Source of the DNA: Flavobacteriales bacterium
Lineage (GTDB): Bacteria > Bacteroidota > Bacteroidia > Flavobacteriales > Flavobacteriaceae
NCBI GenBank assembly: GCA_011526365.1
Contig: WTIO01000059.1
Location: 50,791 to 114,790 of the forward strand
DNA: 64,000 nt
Reading direction: 5' to 3'
Below, in pieces: positions 12,017-21,643 of the stretch; the stretch's first letter is position 1; every line of letters begins with the position of its first letter. The notes under the pieces were generated by a model that was not told where the DNA came from, did no database searches, and worked only from the letters and a program-made list of their open reading frames with translations. The translations under genes and the position numbers were made by a program.

Positions 12017-12475
12017 GTGCAAAAAGCCATAAACATACAAAACAAAAAAGCCCGTTTCGAGTACGAACTCCTCGATCAATACACCGCCGGAATTGTATTG
12101 ACGGGTACCGAAATCAAATCGATTCGGAACAGTAAGGCTTCCATTGCAGAGAGTTTTTGTGAATTTAACGAGAAACAAGAACTTTTTGTGGTCAATATGT
12201 ACATTGAAGAATACGCCTTTGGTGCGCGCTACAACCACCGCCCTAGAAGTACGCGTAAACTCTTGCTAAATAAAAAAGAATTAAAAAAACTCCACCGACA
12301 AGTACAGCTTAGTGGTCTTACCATTGTTCCACTAAAACTTTTCATCAATGCCAAGGGCTATGCGAAAATGATAATTGCACTGGCACGCGGAAAAAAACTA
12401 TACGACAAACGGGAAACAATTAAAGACCGGGACAACAAACGCAATCTGGAGCGCATTAAAAAAAATTTTAAGTGA
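12017..12475 (+). CDS. smpB: SsrA-binding protein SmpB
   Basis: NKKARFEYELLDQYTAGIVLTGTEIKSIRNSKASI, ARGKKLYDKRETIKDRD; likely GTG start at 12017 (MQKAINIQNKKARFEY). Confidence 0.96.
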   Translation: MQKAINIQNKKARFEYELLDQYTAGIVLTGTEIKSIRNSKASIAESFCEFNEKQELFVVNMYIEEYAFGARYNHRPRSTRKLLLNKKELKKLHRQVQLSGLTIVPLKLFINAKGYAKMIIALARGKKLYDKRETIKDRDNKRNLERIKKNFK

Positions 12476-12526
12476 TGCTGTAACCTTACTGTCAGCTTTT
12501 TCGTCTTAACAGTAAAACCTATTCTT

Positions 12527-14974
12527 ATGCATCTTCAACTGACCCTAAAAACCCTCTTTTTATTTTTCTTGCCCTGTATTGCCTGTAGTTTATACGGGCA
12601 GCTTACGGGAAACATCACCGATGCTAACGGACAACCCCTGCAAGATGTAAGTGTACACCTTGAAAACACCTTTATTGGCACAGTAAGCAACCGCGAGGGA
12701 ATTTTTTACCTCAATCCCAAAGGACAAACTAGCGGAACTATAATGTTCACTTATTTAGGCTATCAAAGACAAGCCTTCCCGTTTGACAGCACCACCGCTT
12801 CATTTGAGGTGGTACTGCAGCCTGAAATTGTTCAACTTGACGAAGTCACACTCAATGCGCAAGAAAACCCTGCACATGCCATCATTAGAGCAGCACAACG
12901 GGAACGAAAAAAGCATTTAGAAGAAAGCAAAGTGTATACTGCTGACTTTTATTCTAAAGGTATATTTGGCTTAGTAGACGTCCCCGAACGCTTTATGGGG
13001 CAAGAAGTAGGAGATTTAGATGGTGTTTTAGACAGTACCCGCTCAGGGATCCTCTACCTGTCGGAAACCAAATCGAAGATTTTTAGTGAACGTGGGAATT
13101 TTAAGGAGGTTGTGTATGCCTCAAAAGTAAGTGGAAACGACAATGGTTTTAGCTTTAATACTGCTGAAGATGCCGATTTTAATTTCTATAAAAACACCCT
13201 TGACTTCGGAAATCAATTGGTCTCTCCAATTGCTACCAATGCTTTTGCATATTACCGCTACACTTTGGAAGACAGCTTTTACACCAGTGACAGAAAATTA
13301 ATTAATCGCATTGCAGTACAGCCAAAAACAGCCACTTCCCCGGCATTTGAAGGCATCATTTACATCGTTGAAGACGACTGGACCCTATATGGCGTAGATT
13401 TAACCGTTGAAGGAAAACGGACCCAGTTGTTAGGACTTAACAGCATGCAATTACAGCAACAATACCTGTATAACTCCAACTCAGCGCAATGGCGCAAGGC
13501 CAACCAAGTGCTTGATTTTACCTTTGGTTTTTTAGGATTTAAAGGCGATGGTCGCTTTTCAGCCGTGTACAGCAATTACAATACGGCGCCACAATTTGCC
13601 CCTAAAACATTTAACAGAACCATTCAGACTATTGAATCCGGTGCCAATAAAAAAAGTACCGCCTACTGGGACAAACAACGCCCCATTCCCCTACTTGAAA
13701 AAGAAATTCAGGATTATGTGAAAAAGGACAGCCTACAACAATTGCGAAAATCTGAAGTCTATCAGGATTCCATAGATCGGAAAAACAACCGCTTTAAGTG
13801 GAGCGATATTATCCAAAAGGAAATTCAAAACTCAAAGAAAAACAGCCGGGTTAAAATTGAATTTCCCCTGGCAAGAGCTGGCTTTAACCCCATTCAAGGA
13901 GGGGCTTATGGTCTGGGTGTCTTTTTGAGACGGGATTGGGAGGAAAAAAAATCCTATGCTGAGTTTGGTATAGCCAATGATTATGGGGTAAGCGATAAAA
14001 AGCACTACCCCAAAATAAATGCCAGTTACCGCTTTAACAGCACCAACTACAACACCCTAATACTTTCCGCAGGACGCTATTTGGAGCAATTCAACAACCG
14101 TCCAGCGGTATCCAAAACCATCAATACGGTAGCCAGCCTTTTCTTTAAAGAGCATTATGCCCGCTATTTAGAAAAAGAAAAAATAGAACTTCAATGGAGC
14201 TTATACCCAGTGGAAGGGCTTTTTACCAGCTACAGTGTGGGCTACCAACAGCGGACACCTAGGGAAAACACAAGCAATTTTTCCTACCGTTTTAAGGACA
14301 GGGACTATCTTGAAAATACCCCGCGCAATTCAGCTGTTGATTTCGAACAACACAACCTACTGTTTCAACGTCTGCTAGTACGTTATGCCTTTGGATATAA
14401 ACTTTATAAAGAACCCAATAGAGTGTTTTATAATTTCGATAGCGCCTACCCCACCCTGCGCCTATTCCTGACCAACGGGAGTGGCAGCAGTGTTGAGCGG
14501 TATAATTTTACCAAACTCGATCTTCGTTTGTCCCATAAATTAAACTTTGGTGCACTAGGAAGCACTCGATATGCACTCCAAGTAGGAGGGTTTTTACAAA
14601 AAGAAAAACCCAGTTTTGATGATTTGCAACACTTTAACGGCAATGCAACACCCATTGCAAATGCTACCTACAGGGCATTTAACCTGCTGCCCTACTACGA
14701 ACGGAGTACGGCAGAGCATTATGCTACCTTCCATTTAACGCATGATTTTTACAAATGGGGTGTGGGCTCGTGGCCCTTGATAAAGCAATTGCAAGGATCG
14801 CTGATCGCTGGAATTCATGGGCTGGCCATTACTGGTTCACGTCCTTATAGGGAATTCAACATTGGATTGGGCAACCTTGGATTTGGTCAAATACGCGGCC
14901 TGAGCCTAAGCTATGTGAGGGCCTTTGGTGCTGTAGATCGTCCGGACGGTTTTTTTATAGGCTTTAAAATGTAA
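12527..14974 (+). CDS. DUF5686 family outer membrane protein with N-terminal carboxypeptidase-regulatory-like domain
   Basis: Signal peptide, GNITDANGQPLQDVSVHLENTFIGTVSNREGIFYL (CarboxypepD_reg-like), long beta-rich C-terminus ending in aromatic-type residues. Confidence 0.8.
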   Translation: MHLQLTLKTLFLFFLPCIACSLYGQLTGNITDANGQPLQDVSVHLENTFIGTVSNREGIFYLNPKGQTSGTIMFTYLGYQRQAFPFDSTTASFEVVLQPEIVQLDEVTLNAQENPAHAIIRAAQRERKKHLEESKVYTADFYSKGIFGLVDVPERFMGQEVGDLDGVLDSTRSGILYLSETKSKIFSERGNFKEVVYASKVSGNDNGFSFNTAEDADFNFYKNTLDFGNQLVSPIATNAFAYYRYTLEDSFYTSDRKLINRIAVQPKTATSPAFEGIIYIVEDDWTLYGVDLTVEGKRTQLLGLNSMQLQQQYLYNSNSAQWRKANQVLDFTFGFLGFKGDGRFSAVYSNYNTAPQFAPKTFNRTIQTIESGANKKSTAYWDKQRPIPLLEKEIQDYVKKDSLQQLRKSEVYQDSIDRKNNRFKWSDIIQKEIQNSKKNSRVKIEFPLARAGFNPIQGGAYGLGVFLRRDWEEKKSYAEFGIANDYGVSDKKHYPKINASYRFNSTNYNTLILSAGRYLEQFNNRPAVSKTINTVASLFFKEHYARYLEKEKIELQWSLYPVEGLFTSYSVGYQQRTPRENTSNFSYRFKDRDYLENTPRNSAVDFEQHNLLFQRLLVRYAFGYKLYKEPNRVFYNFDSAYPTLRLFLTNGSGSSVERYNFTKLDLRLSHKLNFGALGSTRYALQVGGFLQKEKPSFDDLQHFNGNATPIANATYRAFNLLPYYERSTAEHYATFHLTHDFYKWGVGSWPLIKQLQGSLIAGIHGLAITGSRPYREFNIGLGNLGFGQIRGLSLSYVRAFGAVDRPDGFFIGFKM

Positions 14975-14977
14975 CAA

Positions 14978-15619
14978 CTAATTCTTATCTTCCAATAAGG
15001 GCACAAAGCGAAAGACACCGAAGGTTTTTTTGTCAAAAGTAGTTTCTGAAGTACGCGTAAATCGAGTCATCACCTGCTCTTCAGCACCCACTGGAATCAC
15101 CAAATACCCCCCAAGGGCGAGTTGAGCCAATAAGGCTTGAGGCACTTTAGGAGCGCCTGCGGTAACTAAAATAGCATCATAGGGTGCTGCTGTAGCTAGG
15201 CCTTTGTAACCGTCTCCAAACACCTGTCGCTTTGGGCGATAGCCGTACTGCCGAAACAAGCGTTGGGTTTTTTTAAATAGGGTTTGCTGTCGTTCTACGG
15301 TATACACCGTTGCACCGAGTTGTAAAAGCACCGCAGTTTGATAGCCAGAACCTGTTCCAATTTCCAACACCTTTGCTCCTGGCTGCAATTCCAATAATTG
15401 CGTTTGAAACGCCACTGTGTAGGGCTGCGAAATGGTTTGATCAGCCGCTATGGGATAGGCCTTGTCTTCATACGCAAAGGCGGTCAAGCCTTTATCCATA
15501 AACCAATGGCGCGGCACAATTCCCATAGCTTCCAAAACCGCTGCATCCTTTATGCCTTTCTGTTGTAATAGTGCTACTAGTTGCTGTCGTAATCCACGAT
15601 ATTTCGGACTGTCCTCCAC
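14978..15619 (-). CDS. pcm: Protein-L-isoaspartate O-methyltransferase
   Basis: ISQPYTVAFQTQLLELQPGAKVLEIGTGSGYQTAVL, VPRHWF, GDGYKGL, DAILVTAGAP. Confidence 0.95.
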   Translation of the reverse strand: MEDSPKYRGLRQQLVALLQQKGIKDAAVLEAMGIVPRHWFMDKGLTAFAYEDKAYPIAADQTISQPYTVAFQTQLLELQPGAKVLEIGTGSGYQTAVLLQLGATVYTVERQQTLFKKTQRLFRQYGYRPKRQVFGDGYKGLATAAPYDAILVTAGAPKVPQALLAQLALGGYLVIPVGAEEQVMTRFTRTSETTFDKKTFGVFRFVPLLEDKN

Positions 15620-15665
15620 TCCATAAAAGTAGGAAGTCTTTTCTAGTATTTAAAAAGAAGAATTG

Positions 15666-15673
15666 TATTTTTG
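15666..15673 (+). promoter_or_regulatory. -7 box TATTTTTG of downstream Gfo/Idh/MocA gene
   Basis: TAnnTTTG match 13 nt upstream of ATG 15686. Confidence 0.5.
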
Positions 15674-15685
15674 AGAAAAACGCTT

Positions 15686-16654
15686 ATGCTTAAAGCAGGA
15701 GTCATTGGTGCTGGGCACCTCGGAAAAATTCACCTTAAATTGTTGGAGCAATCCGAAAAGTACGAATTGCTCGGTTTTTATGATACCGACACTAAAAGTG
15801 CCAAGGCATTGGAACACAGTGAAGGCTATACCGCCTTTGAGAGTTTAGAAGCTCTTTTTGCCGCAGTAGACGTCGTAGATATTGTGGCCCCAACCCTAGC
15901 CCATTTTGATCTTGCCAAACAGGTAATTGCTGCGGGGAAACACTTTTTTATCGAAAAGCCCATCACCCAAACCCTAGAAGAAGCGAAAACCCTAACAGCA
16001 CTAGCTGCTGCTCAAGGATGCATGGGACAAGTGGGACACGTAGAACGTTTTAATCCCGCCTTTAAAGCGGCAGCCCCTAGTATTACAAACCCCATGTTTA
16101 TTGAAACCCATCGCTTGGCGGAATTCAACCCTCGTGGCACAGATGTTCCCGTAGTACTCGATCTAATGATCCACGATATAGACATTATTCTAAGTGTTGT
16201 TCCCGCTCCAGTAAAAAACATCTCAGCTTCTGGCGTTGCCGTGATTAGTGAAACGCCTGATATTGCCAATGCGCGCATTGAATTTGAAAACGGTTGTGTG
16301 GCCAATCTTACCGCCAGCAGAATTTCGATGAAAAACATGCGTAAAAGCCGGTTTTTCCAAAAAGACGCCTACATCGCAGTGGACTTTTTGGCTAAAAATG
16401 TAGAAGTCGTTAAGATGAAGGATGCCCCAAAAAACCGAGAAGAATTCGCCATGATTCTTCAAAATGCTGAAGGCAAACAAAAACAGATTTACTTTGAAAA
16501 CCCTGAGATTAAAAGCTCCAACGCCATATTAGAAGAGCTGGAGTCCTTTGCTACTGCCATAGCAACTGCCACTACACCCATAGTGAGTTTACAACAAGGT
16601 ACAAACGCTTTAGAGGTCGCGCACCAAATTATTTCATCATATACCAATGCTTAA
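15686..16654 (+). CDS. Gfo/Idh/MocA family oxidoreductase
   Basis: AGVIGAGHLGKIHLKLL, HFFIEKPITQTLEEAKTL; start at MLKAGVIG. Confidence 0.92.
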   Translation: MLKAGVIGAGHLGKIHLKLLEQSEKYELLGFYDTDTKSAKALEHSEGYTAFESLEALFAAVDVVDIVAPTLAHFDLAKQVIAAGKHFFIEKPITQTLEEAKTLTALAAAQGCMGQVGHVERFNPAFKAAAPSITNPMFIETHRLAEFNPRGTDVPVVLDLMIHDIDIILSVVPAPVKNISASGVAVISETPDIANARIEFENGCVANLTASRISMKNMRKSRFFQKDAYIAVDFLAKNVEVVKMKDAPKNREEFAMILQNAEGKQKQIYFENPEIKSSNAILEELESFATAIATATTPIVSLQQGTNALEVAHQIISSYTNA

Positions 16655-17528
16655 AAACATAGTAGTTATAGGCGCAGGAAGTATGGGTAACGGAATTGCT
16701 CATGTTTTTGCGCAACATCAATTTTCCGTGACCCTAACCGATGTTAGTGCCACACAATTGGAAACAGCAAAAAATACAATCGCCCGAAATTTAGCACGAG
16801 GGGTAAAAAAAGAGCGCCTTACCGAAGCGGAAGCAGCAGCAATTTTAGCGGGAATACAGTATACTACCGATGCCAGTACCGCTTATAAAAACGCTGATCT
16901 TGTAATTGAAGCTGTTTCTGAAGATGAAGCCCTTAAAAAGATGATATTTAAGCAATTAGATGTATCATGTAAGGAGAATTGTATTTTGGCCAGTAATACA
17001 TCTTCCATTGCTATTCATCAACTGGCAGCCGCCACTACGCGCCCCGAAAGAGTCATTGGCATGCATTTTTTTAATCCGGTTCCAGTGATGCCGTTAGTGG
17101 AAATTATTCAAGGGGATGCTACAGCAACAGAAGTAGTGCACACCATTCAAAACCTTACGCAAGTCATAGGAAAAACAGGGGTGCTAGCACGAGATGTGTC
17201 GGGTTTTGTAGCCAACAGGATTTTGCTCCCCATGCTTAACGAAGCCATAGGAACACTGGACCAGGGCGTAAGTGACGTTACAGGCATCGACACGGTAATG
17301 AAACTTGGTATGGGGCATCCTATGGGGCCCTTAGAATTGGCAGATTTTATTGGCTTAGACGTATGTTTGTCTATTTTAGAAGTACTCTACACTTCTTTAG
17401 GGGAAGCGCATTACAAACCTCAGCCCTTACTAAAACGATTGGTAGCCAAAGGCCATTTGGGTAAAAAATCAGGGCGTGGGTTTTACGATTACGCTGGAGA
17501 AGATAAAGTGGCCCTACAATCCTTTTAG
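16647..17528 (+). CDS. 3-hydroxybutyryl-CoA dehydrogenase
   Basis: IGAGSMGNGIAHVFAQ, ASNTSSIAIHQLAAAT, GMHFFNPVPVMPLVEII, GHPMGPLELADFIGLD. Confidence 0.95.
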   Translation: MLKNIVVIGAGSMGNGIAHVFAQHQFSVTLTDVSATQLETAKNTIARNLARGVKKERLTEAEAAAILAGIQYTTDASTAYKNADLVIEAVSEDEALKKMIFKQLDVSCKENCILASNTSSIAIHQLAAATTRPERVIGMHFFNPVPVMPLVEIIQGDATATEVVHTIQNLTQVIGKTGVLARDVSGFVANRILLPMLNEAIGTLDQGVSDVTGIDTVMKLGMGHPMGPLELADFIGLDVCLSILEVLYTSLGEAHYKPQPLLKRLVAKGHLGKKSGRGFYDYAGEDKVALQSF

Positions 17529-17531
17529 GCC

Positions 17532-18656
17532 ATGGCATTATTTGGTCCCATTTCACTTTATTTGCCCAAAACTCCAGAAGCTTTAGTTATTCAAGCTTAT
17601 GCCAGTTATAGTAAGGAAAAGCGTGCCGTAGACCTCCAATTGCGCCCAAATTCATTTTTAACTATTCTACGCGCAGGCACTGAAGCCAACACCCAGGAGG
17701 CACAATGGCAACACATTGCCGAAGCTTTTCAAGCAGCTTGTAACGCCAAACGTTTTGTCGCCCATCCAGCAAACTATTGGGTGTTACGTCGCAAAAGTAA
17801 AAGAGGGGTATTTACAGGTTTAATTACTGGAATGACTGCCGCAGCAGTAAAAGCAGGGAAATTGCGCCCCCATGAAGCTACATTACCTGATCGGGCCGCT
17901 ACCCTAGGAGGCTATTTGACTGCCGTAAAAATTCAGGCAGAACCTGTGGTGGCGGCTTTTTCATCTGCCCCACCACTCCAAGATCTTTTGGAAGAAGCAA
18001 CACACCATTTGCCTTTGCATGAATTTAGCTATGATGCGGTAACCTACACGCTGTGGCCCCTAAATGCTCGTCAAAGTGCAGCATGCCATCACGCCTTAGC
18101 AGCAATAGACCACTGCGATTTGGTAGATGGCCATCATCGTGCGGAGGCGGTCATTCACTACTCAAATCAAACGGAGAATTCTTCAAATACCCAATTGCTC
18201 ACGCTTTTAGTTCCTACTGAGCAGATTCAATCCGAAAGTTTTTTTTGGTCGCTGCCTCAACTCCCATCGGAAATCTCTTTGGAGGCCTTATCTCGTTTAG
18301 GAAGCCTACAACCACTTCCAAAACAACTAGTCCCGACTAAAAAGCATCCCCTACTGCTTCTGTTAGAGGGTACACCCTACAGTCTACATCCCCATAATTC
18401 AACTTTAGACAGCTTACAAAAGCTGTATCAAATGATAAGTGCAACTGAGGTTCAGCTGCGTTACCATCCCAGAAAAAAGAACCAAGCGCTAACCGATTTT
18501 ACCGCTGTTACCCCCAGTGCGTTTTGTTGTAGCTATTTACCCCTCCCCTTTGCACTTGTGCAACAACTCACCGCCAACGGTAAAACTGTTCCTCCTAAAA
18601 CCACCTTCCTTCACCCTAAACTCCTTACGGGGCACCTTGTTCACCCAATGCAGTAA
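17532..18656 (+). CDS. DUF1015 family protein
   Basis: RPHEATLPDRAATLGGYLTAVKIQAEPV and DGHHRAEA motifs of DUF1015. Confidence 0.85.
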   Translation: MALFGPISLYLPKTPEALVIQAYASYSKEKRAVDLQLRPNSFLTILRAGTEANTQEAQWQHIAEAFQAACNAKRFVAHPANYWVLRRKSKRGVFTGLITGMTAAAVKAGKLRPHEATLPDRAATLGGYLTAVKIQAEPVVAAFSSAPPLQDLLEEATHHLPLHEFSYDAVTYTLWPLNARQSAACHHALAAIDHCDLVDGHHRAEAVIHYSNQTENSSNTQLLTLLVPTEQIQSESFFWSLPQLPSEISLEALSRLGSLQPLPKQLVPTKKHPLLLLLEGTPYSLHPHNSTLDSLQKLYQMISATEVQLRYHPRKKNQALTDFTAVTPSAFCCSYLPLPFALVQQLTANGKTVPPKTTFLHPKLLTGHLVHPMQ

Positions 18657-18755
18657 GACGTTTTAATTTAAAGCGCCCTAGGAGCGCAGGGAGAAAATAA
18701 AACAATGTCCATGGTAATCAGGTAGCCCTATGGCCAAAAAAACGCTGCTTTTCAA

Positions 18756-18763
18756 TACCTTTG
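18756..18763 (+). promoter_or_regulatory. -7 box TACCTTTG immediately upstream of YggS start
   Basis: TAnnTTTG match; ATG at 18769, so the transcript may be nearly leaderless. Confidence 0.55.
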
Positions 18764-18768
18764 TGGCC

Positions 18769-19413
18769 ATGAGTATAGCCCACAACCTAAATGAATTAAA
18801 ACACAGTCTCCCAAAGGCAGTAAGCTTGGTGGCAGTATCAAAAACCAAACCTGCTTCGGCCATTTTAGAAGCCTACGATACTGGTCACCGTATTTTTGGA
18901 GAAAATAAAGTACAGGAATTGGTGGGGAAATACGAAGAGCTTCCCAAAGATATCCAATGGCATATGATTGGGCATTTACAACGCAATAAGGTGAAGTACA
19001 TTGCACCCTTTGTAGCCCTAATTCACGGTGTGGACAGCGAACGCTTGCTATTAGAAATTAACAAACAGGGCATCAAACACCAACGAAAAATTCCCTGCTT
19101 ACTGCAAATGCACATTGCTACAGAAGCCACCAAATTTGGACTTTCTAATGAAGAATTGGAAGCCTTATTACCAAAGGCCGCAACTCTAGAGGGCGTTGCC
19201 ATTAAAGGGCTTATGGGCATGGCTACGTTTACCTCTAATGAACAACAAATTGAAGCAGAATTTAATGCCCTCCACGCCAGTTTTCAAAAGGCACAGGAAT
19301 CCCTACCCTTAGACATTCTTTCTATGGGCATGAGTGGGGACTACCCTATAGCACTCTCCTGCGGCAGTACCATGATCCGTGTTGGAAGTAAAATTTTTGG
19401 CGCTCGCCACTAG
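18769..19413 (+). CDS. YggS family PLP homeostasis protein
   Basis: VSLVAVSKTKPASAILEAYDTGHRIFGENKVQEL, WHMIGHLQRNKVKYI, LSMGMSGDYPIALSCGSTMIRVGSKIFGAR; start downstream of promoter box. Confidence 0.95.
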   Translation: MSIAHNLNELKHSLPKAVSLVAVSKTKPASAILEAYDTGHRIFGENKVQELVGKYEELPKDIQWHMIGHLQRNKVKYIAPFVALIHGVDSERLLLEINKQGIKHQRKIPCLLQMHIATEATKFGLSNEELEALLPKAATLEGVAIKGLMGMATFTSNEQQIEAEFNALHASFQKAQESLPLDILSMGMSGDYPIALSCGSTMIRVGSKIFGARH

Positions 19414-19416
19414 TCT

Positions 19417-20799
19417 ATGTACGCAGTTGTAGACATTGAAACCACAGGAGGGCGCTTTAACGAAGAGGCCATAACAGAAATTGCCGTTTACCGTTTTGAC
19501 GGTCACGAGGTGGTCGATCAATTTGCTTCGCTGGTAAATCCCGAGCGCCCCATTCAACCTTTTGTCCAAAAACTTACGGGGATCAATGAAAAAATGCTTC
19601 GCAATGCTCCGCGCTTTTTTGAAATTGCCAAACGGGTTATTGAAATTACTTCCGATTGTGTGATTGTTGCCCACAATGCAGAATTTGATTATCGCATGCT
19701 ACGTACTGAGTTTCAGCGACTGGGGTACACTTACGAGCGTGATTCTTTATGTACAGTGCAGCTTTCGGAACAACTATTGCCTGAACAGGAATCGTATAAG
19801 CTCGGAAAACTGGTCCGTTCCCTAGGGATTCCTATTAGCGACCGTCACCGCGCACATGGCGATGCCCGTGCCACGCTTAAATTGTTTCAAATGCTGCTAG
19901 AAAAGGACAGCAATAAATCCATAGTACAAACTCAAATTAAGACGCTATTTAAAAACAATTTAGCGGACAAACACCTAAAAATTCTGGAAGAAATGCCCAC
20001 TGCCACAGGGGTGTATTACTTTTACAACAAAGCCAAGGAACTGCTGTATATCGGAAAGAGTAAAAACATCCAAAAACGCGTACGAACCCATTTTACCAGT
20101 CCTAAGGGAAAAAGTTTAAAACTTCAAAAGCTGGTACACCAAGTACGTTTTGAAAAAACCGGTAATGAGCTTCTGGCCTTACTTAAAGAACAGAACGAAA
20201 TAAAAATCAATCGCCCTAAATTCAACTACGCCTTTAAATTTCGCTTGTTTCCTATGGGAATTCGCATAGAAACAGACAGTACTGGCTACCAGCAACTGCA
20301 CGTAGAACAAGCCCGACAAGAACAAGATTACCTGATGGTGTTTAAAAATAAAAAAGCAGCAGTAGGTCGATTGTTTCACTGGATAGAGCACTACCAACTG
20401 TGCCAAAATAAAACCTCTTTAGCAAATGGAAAAACAAGCTGCCCCACTTTTTCTTTAAAACAATGTGCCGGGGCCTGTACGGGGAAAGAAACGCCAAAAG
20501 CCTACAATGCTAAAGTAGAAACACTTTTAACGGACCTTTCTTTTCCACATCCTTCATTTTTACTCATTGATGAAGGCAGAACCAAAGGGGAGCAAAGTTT
20601 TGTGTGGGTGGAAGAAGAACGTTTTAAAGGCTATGGCTTTTTTGAACTGCACCATCAAATTAAAACTGTAGATCGCATAGCACAACGCTGTATTGCAGTA
20701 GAACACAACCCTGATTGTGCCGCCTTAATTCGAAGTTTTTTAGGCAAAAAGAAATACCAAAAACTGATTCCCCTCTCTCCCGATGGGGAACAAATTTAA
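19417..20799 (+). CDS. DEDD exonuclease (PolIII epsilon-like) fused to GIY-YIG nuclease (UvrC/Cho-like)
   Basis: AVVDIETTGG, HNAEFDYRML, HRAHGDARATL exonuclease motifs; GVYYFYNKAKELLYIGKSKNIQKRVRTHF GIY-YIG motif. Confidence 0.92.
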   Translation: MYAVVDIETTGGRFNEEAITEIAVYRFDGHEVVDQFASLVNPERPIQPFVQKLTGINEKMLRNAPRFFEIAKRVIEITSDCVIVAHNAEFDYRMLRTEFQRLGYTYERDSLCTVQLSEQLLPEQESYKLGKLVRSLGIPISDRHRAHGDARATLKLFQMLLEKDSNKSIVQTQIKTLFKNNLADKHLKILEEMPTATGVYYFYNKAKELLYIGKSKNIQKRVRTHFTSPKGKSLKLQKLVHQVRFEKTGNELLALLKEQNEIKINRPKFNYAFKFRLFPMGIRIETDSTGYQQLHVEQARQEQDYLMVFKNKKAAVGRLFHWIEHYQLCQNKTSLANGKTSCPTFSLKQCAGACTGKETPKAYNAKVETLLTDLSFPHPSFLLIDEGRTKGEQSFVWVEEERFKGYGFFELHHQIKTVDRIAQRCIAVEHNPDCAALIRSFLGKKKYQKLIPLSPDGEQI

Positions 20800-20815
20800 T
20801 TTTGTACCTTGAAAT

Positions 20816-21643
20816 ATGGATCCAAAGTCTCCACAACCTTGGCGCAATCGACTCCACGAAATTATTTATGAGGCCGACACCCCAAAAGGCAAAGTCTTTG
20901 ACGTGGTGCTACTTTTTTTCATCCTCCTCAGTGTGGTATTGGTGGCCTTGGAGAGTGTGCCTTCCATAAATTCTTCTTACAAGGATTTTTTTCATTGGGC
21001 CGAGTGGTGCATTACCATTTTGTTTTCTGTAGAATATTTGCTCCGCATCATTGCAGTAAAAAAACCCTGGCGCTACATCACTAGTTTTTATGGCATCATT
21101 GACCTGTTGTCTACACTACCAAAATATGTAGCTATTTTCTTTACAGGAACCCAATCCCTAATTGCGCTTCGGGCCTTGCGTTTACTTCGTGTTTTTCGCA
21201 TCTTAAAACTCACACGCTACATTGGAGAGTCCAACACTTTGGTACGCGCTCTAGTGGCTTCCAGAGCCAAAATTTTAGTCTTTATGTTTGGGGTATTAAT
21301 TTTGTGCATCATTTTTGGAACCATCATGTATTTGATAGAAAGTGACGCCAGTGGATTTACCAGTATCCCACGAAGTATCTATTGGTGCATAGTTACCCTT
21401 ACTACGGTGGGGTACGGTGACATTGCTCCTACCACCAATTTAGGGCAGTTTATTGCCGCAATTATTATGATTTTAGGCTATGGCATTATTGCTGTCCCTA
21501 CAGGCATTGTCACCGCCGAATTTGCCGACCAAAACCGAAATTTAGATACTAACACTCAAGCCTGTCCCGAATGCATGAACGACCAGCACAAAGACGAAGC
21601 GGTGTTTTGTCATGCCTGTGGCGCACGATTAAACCATGAATAA
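20816..21643 (+). CDS. Voltage-gated-type potassium channel with C-terminal zinc ribbon
   Basis: Six TM segments, S4-like LRALRLLRVFRILKLTRY, selectivity filter TTVGYGD, terminal CPEC...CHAC. Confidence 0.92.
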   Translation: MDPKSPQPWRNRLHEIIYEADTPKGKVFDVVLLFFILLSVVLVALESVPSINSSYKDFFHWAEWCITILFSVEYLLRIIAVKKPWRYITSFYGIIDLLSTLPKYVAIFFTGTQSLIALRALRLLRVFRILKLTRYIGESNTLVRALVASRAKILVFMFGVLILCIIFGTIMYLIESDASGFTSIPRSIYWCIVTLTTVGYGDIAPTTNLGQFIAAIIMILGYGIIAVPTGIVTAEFADQNRNLDTNTQACPECMNDQHKDEAVFCHACGARLNHE

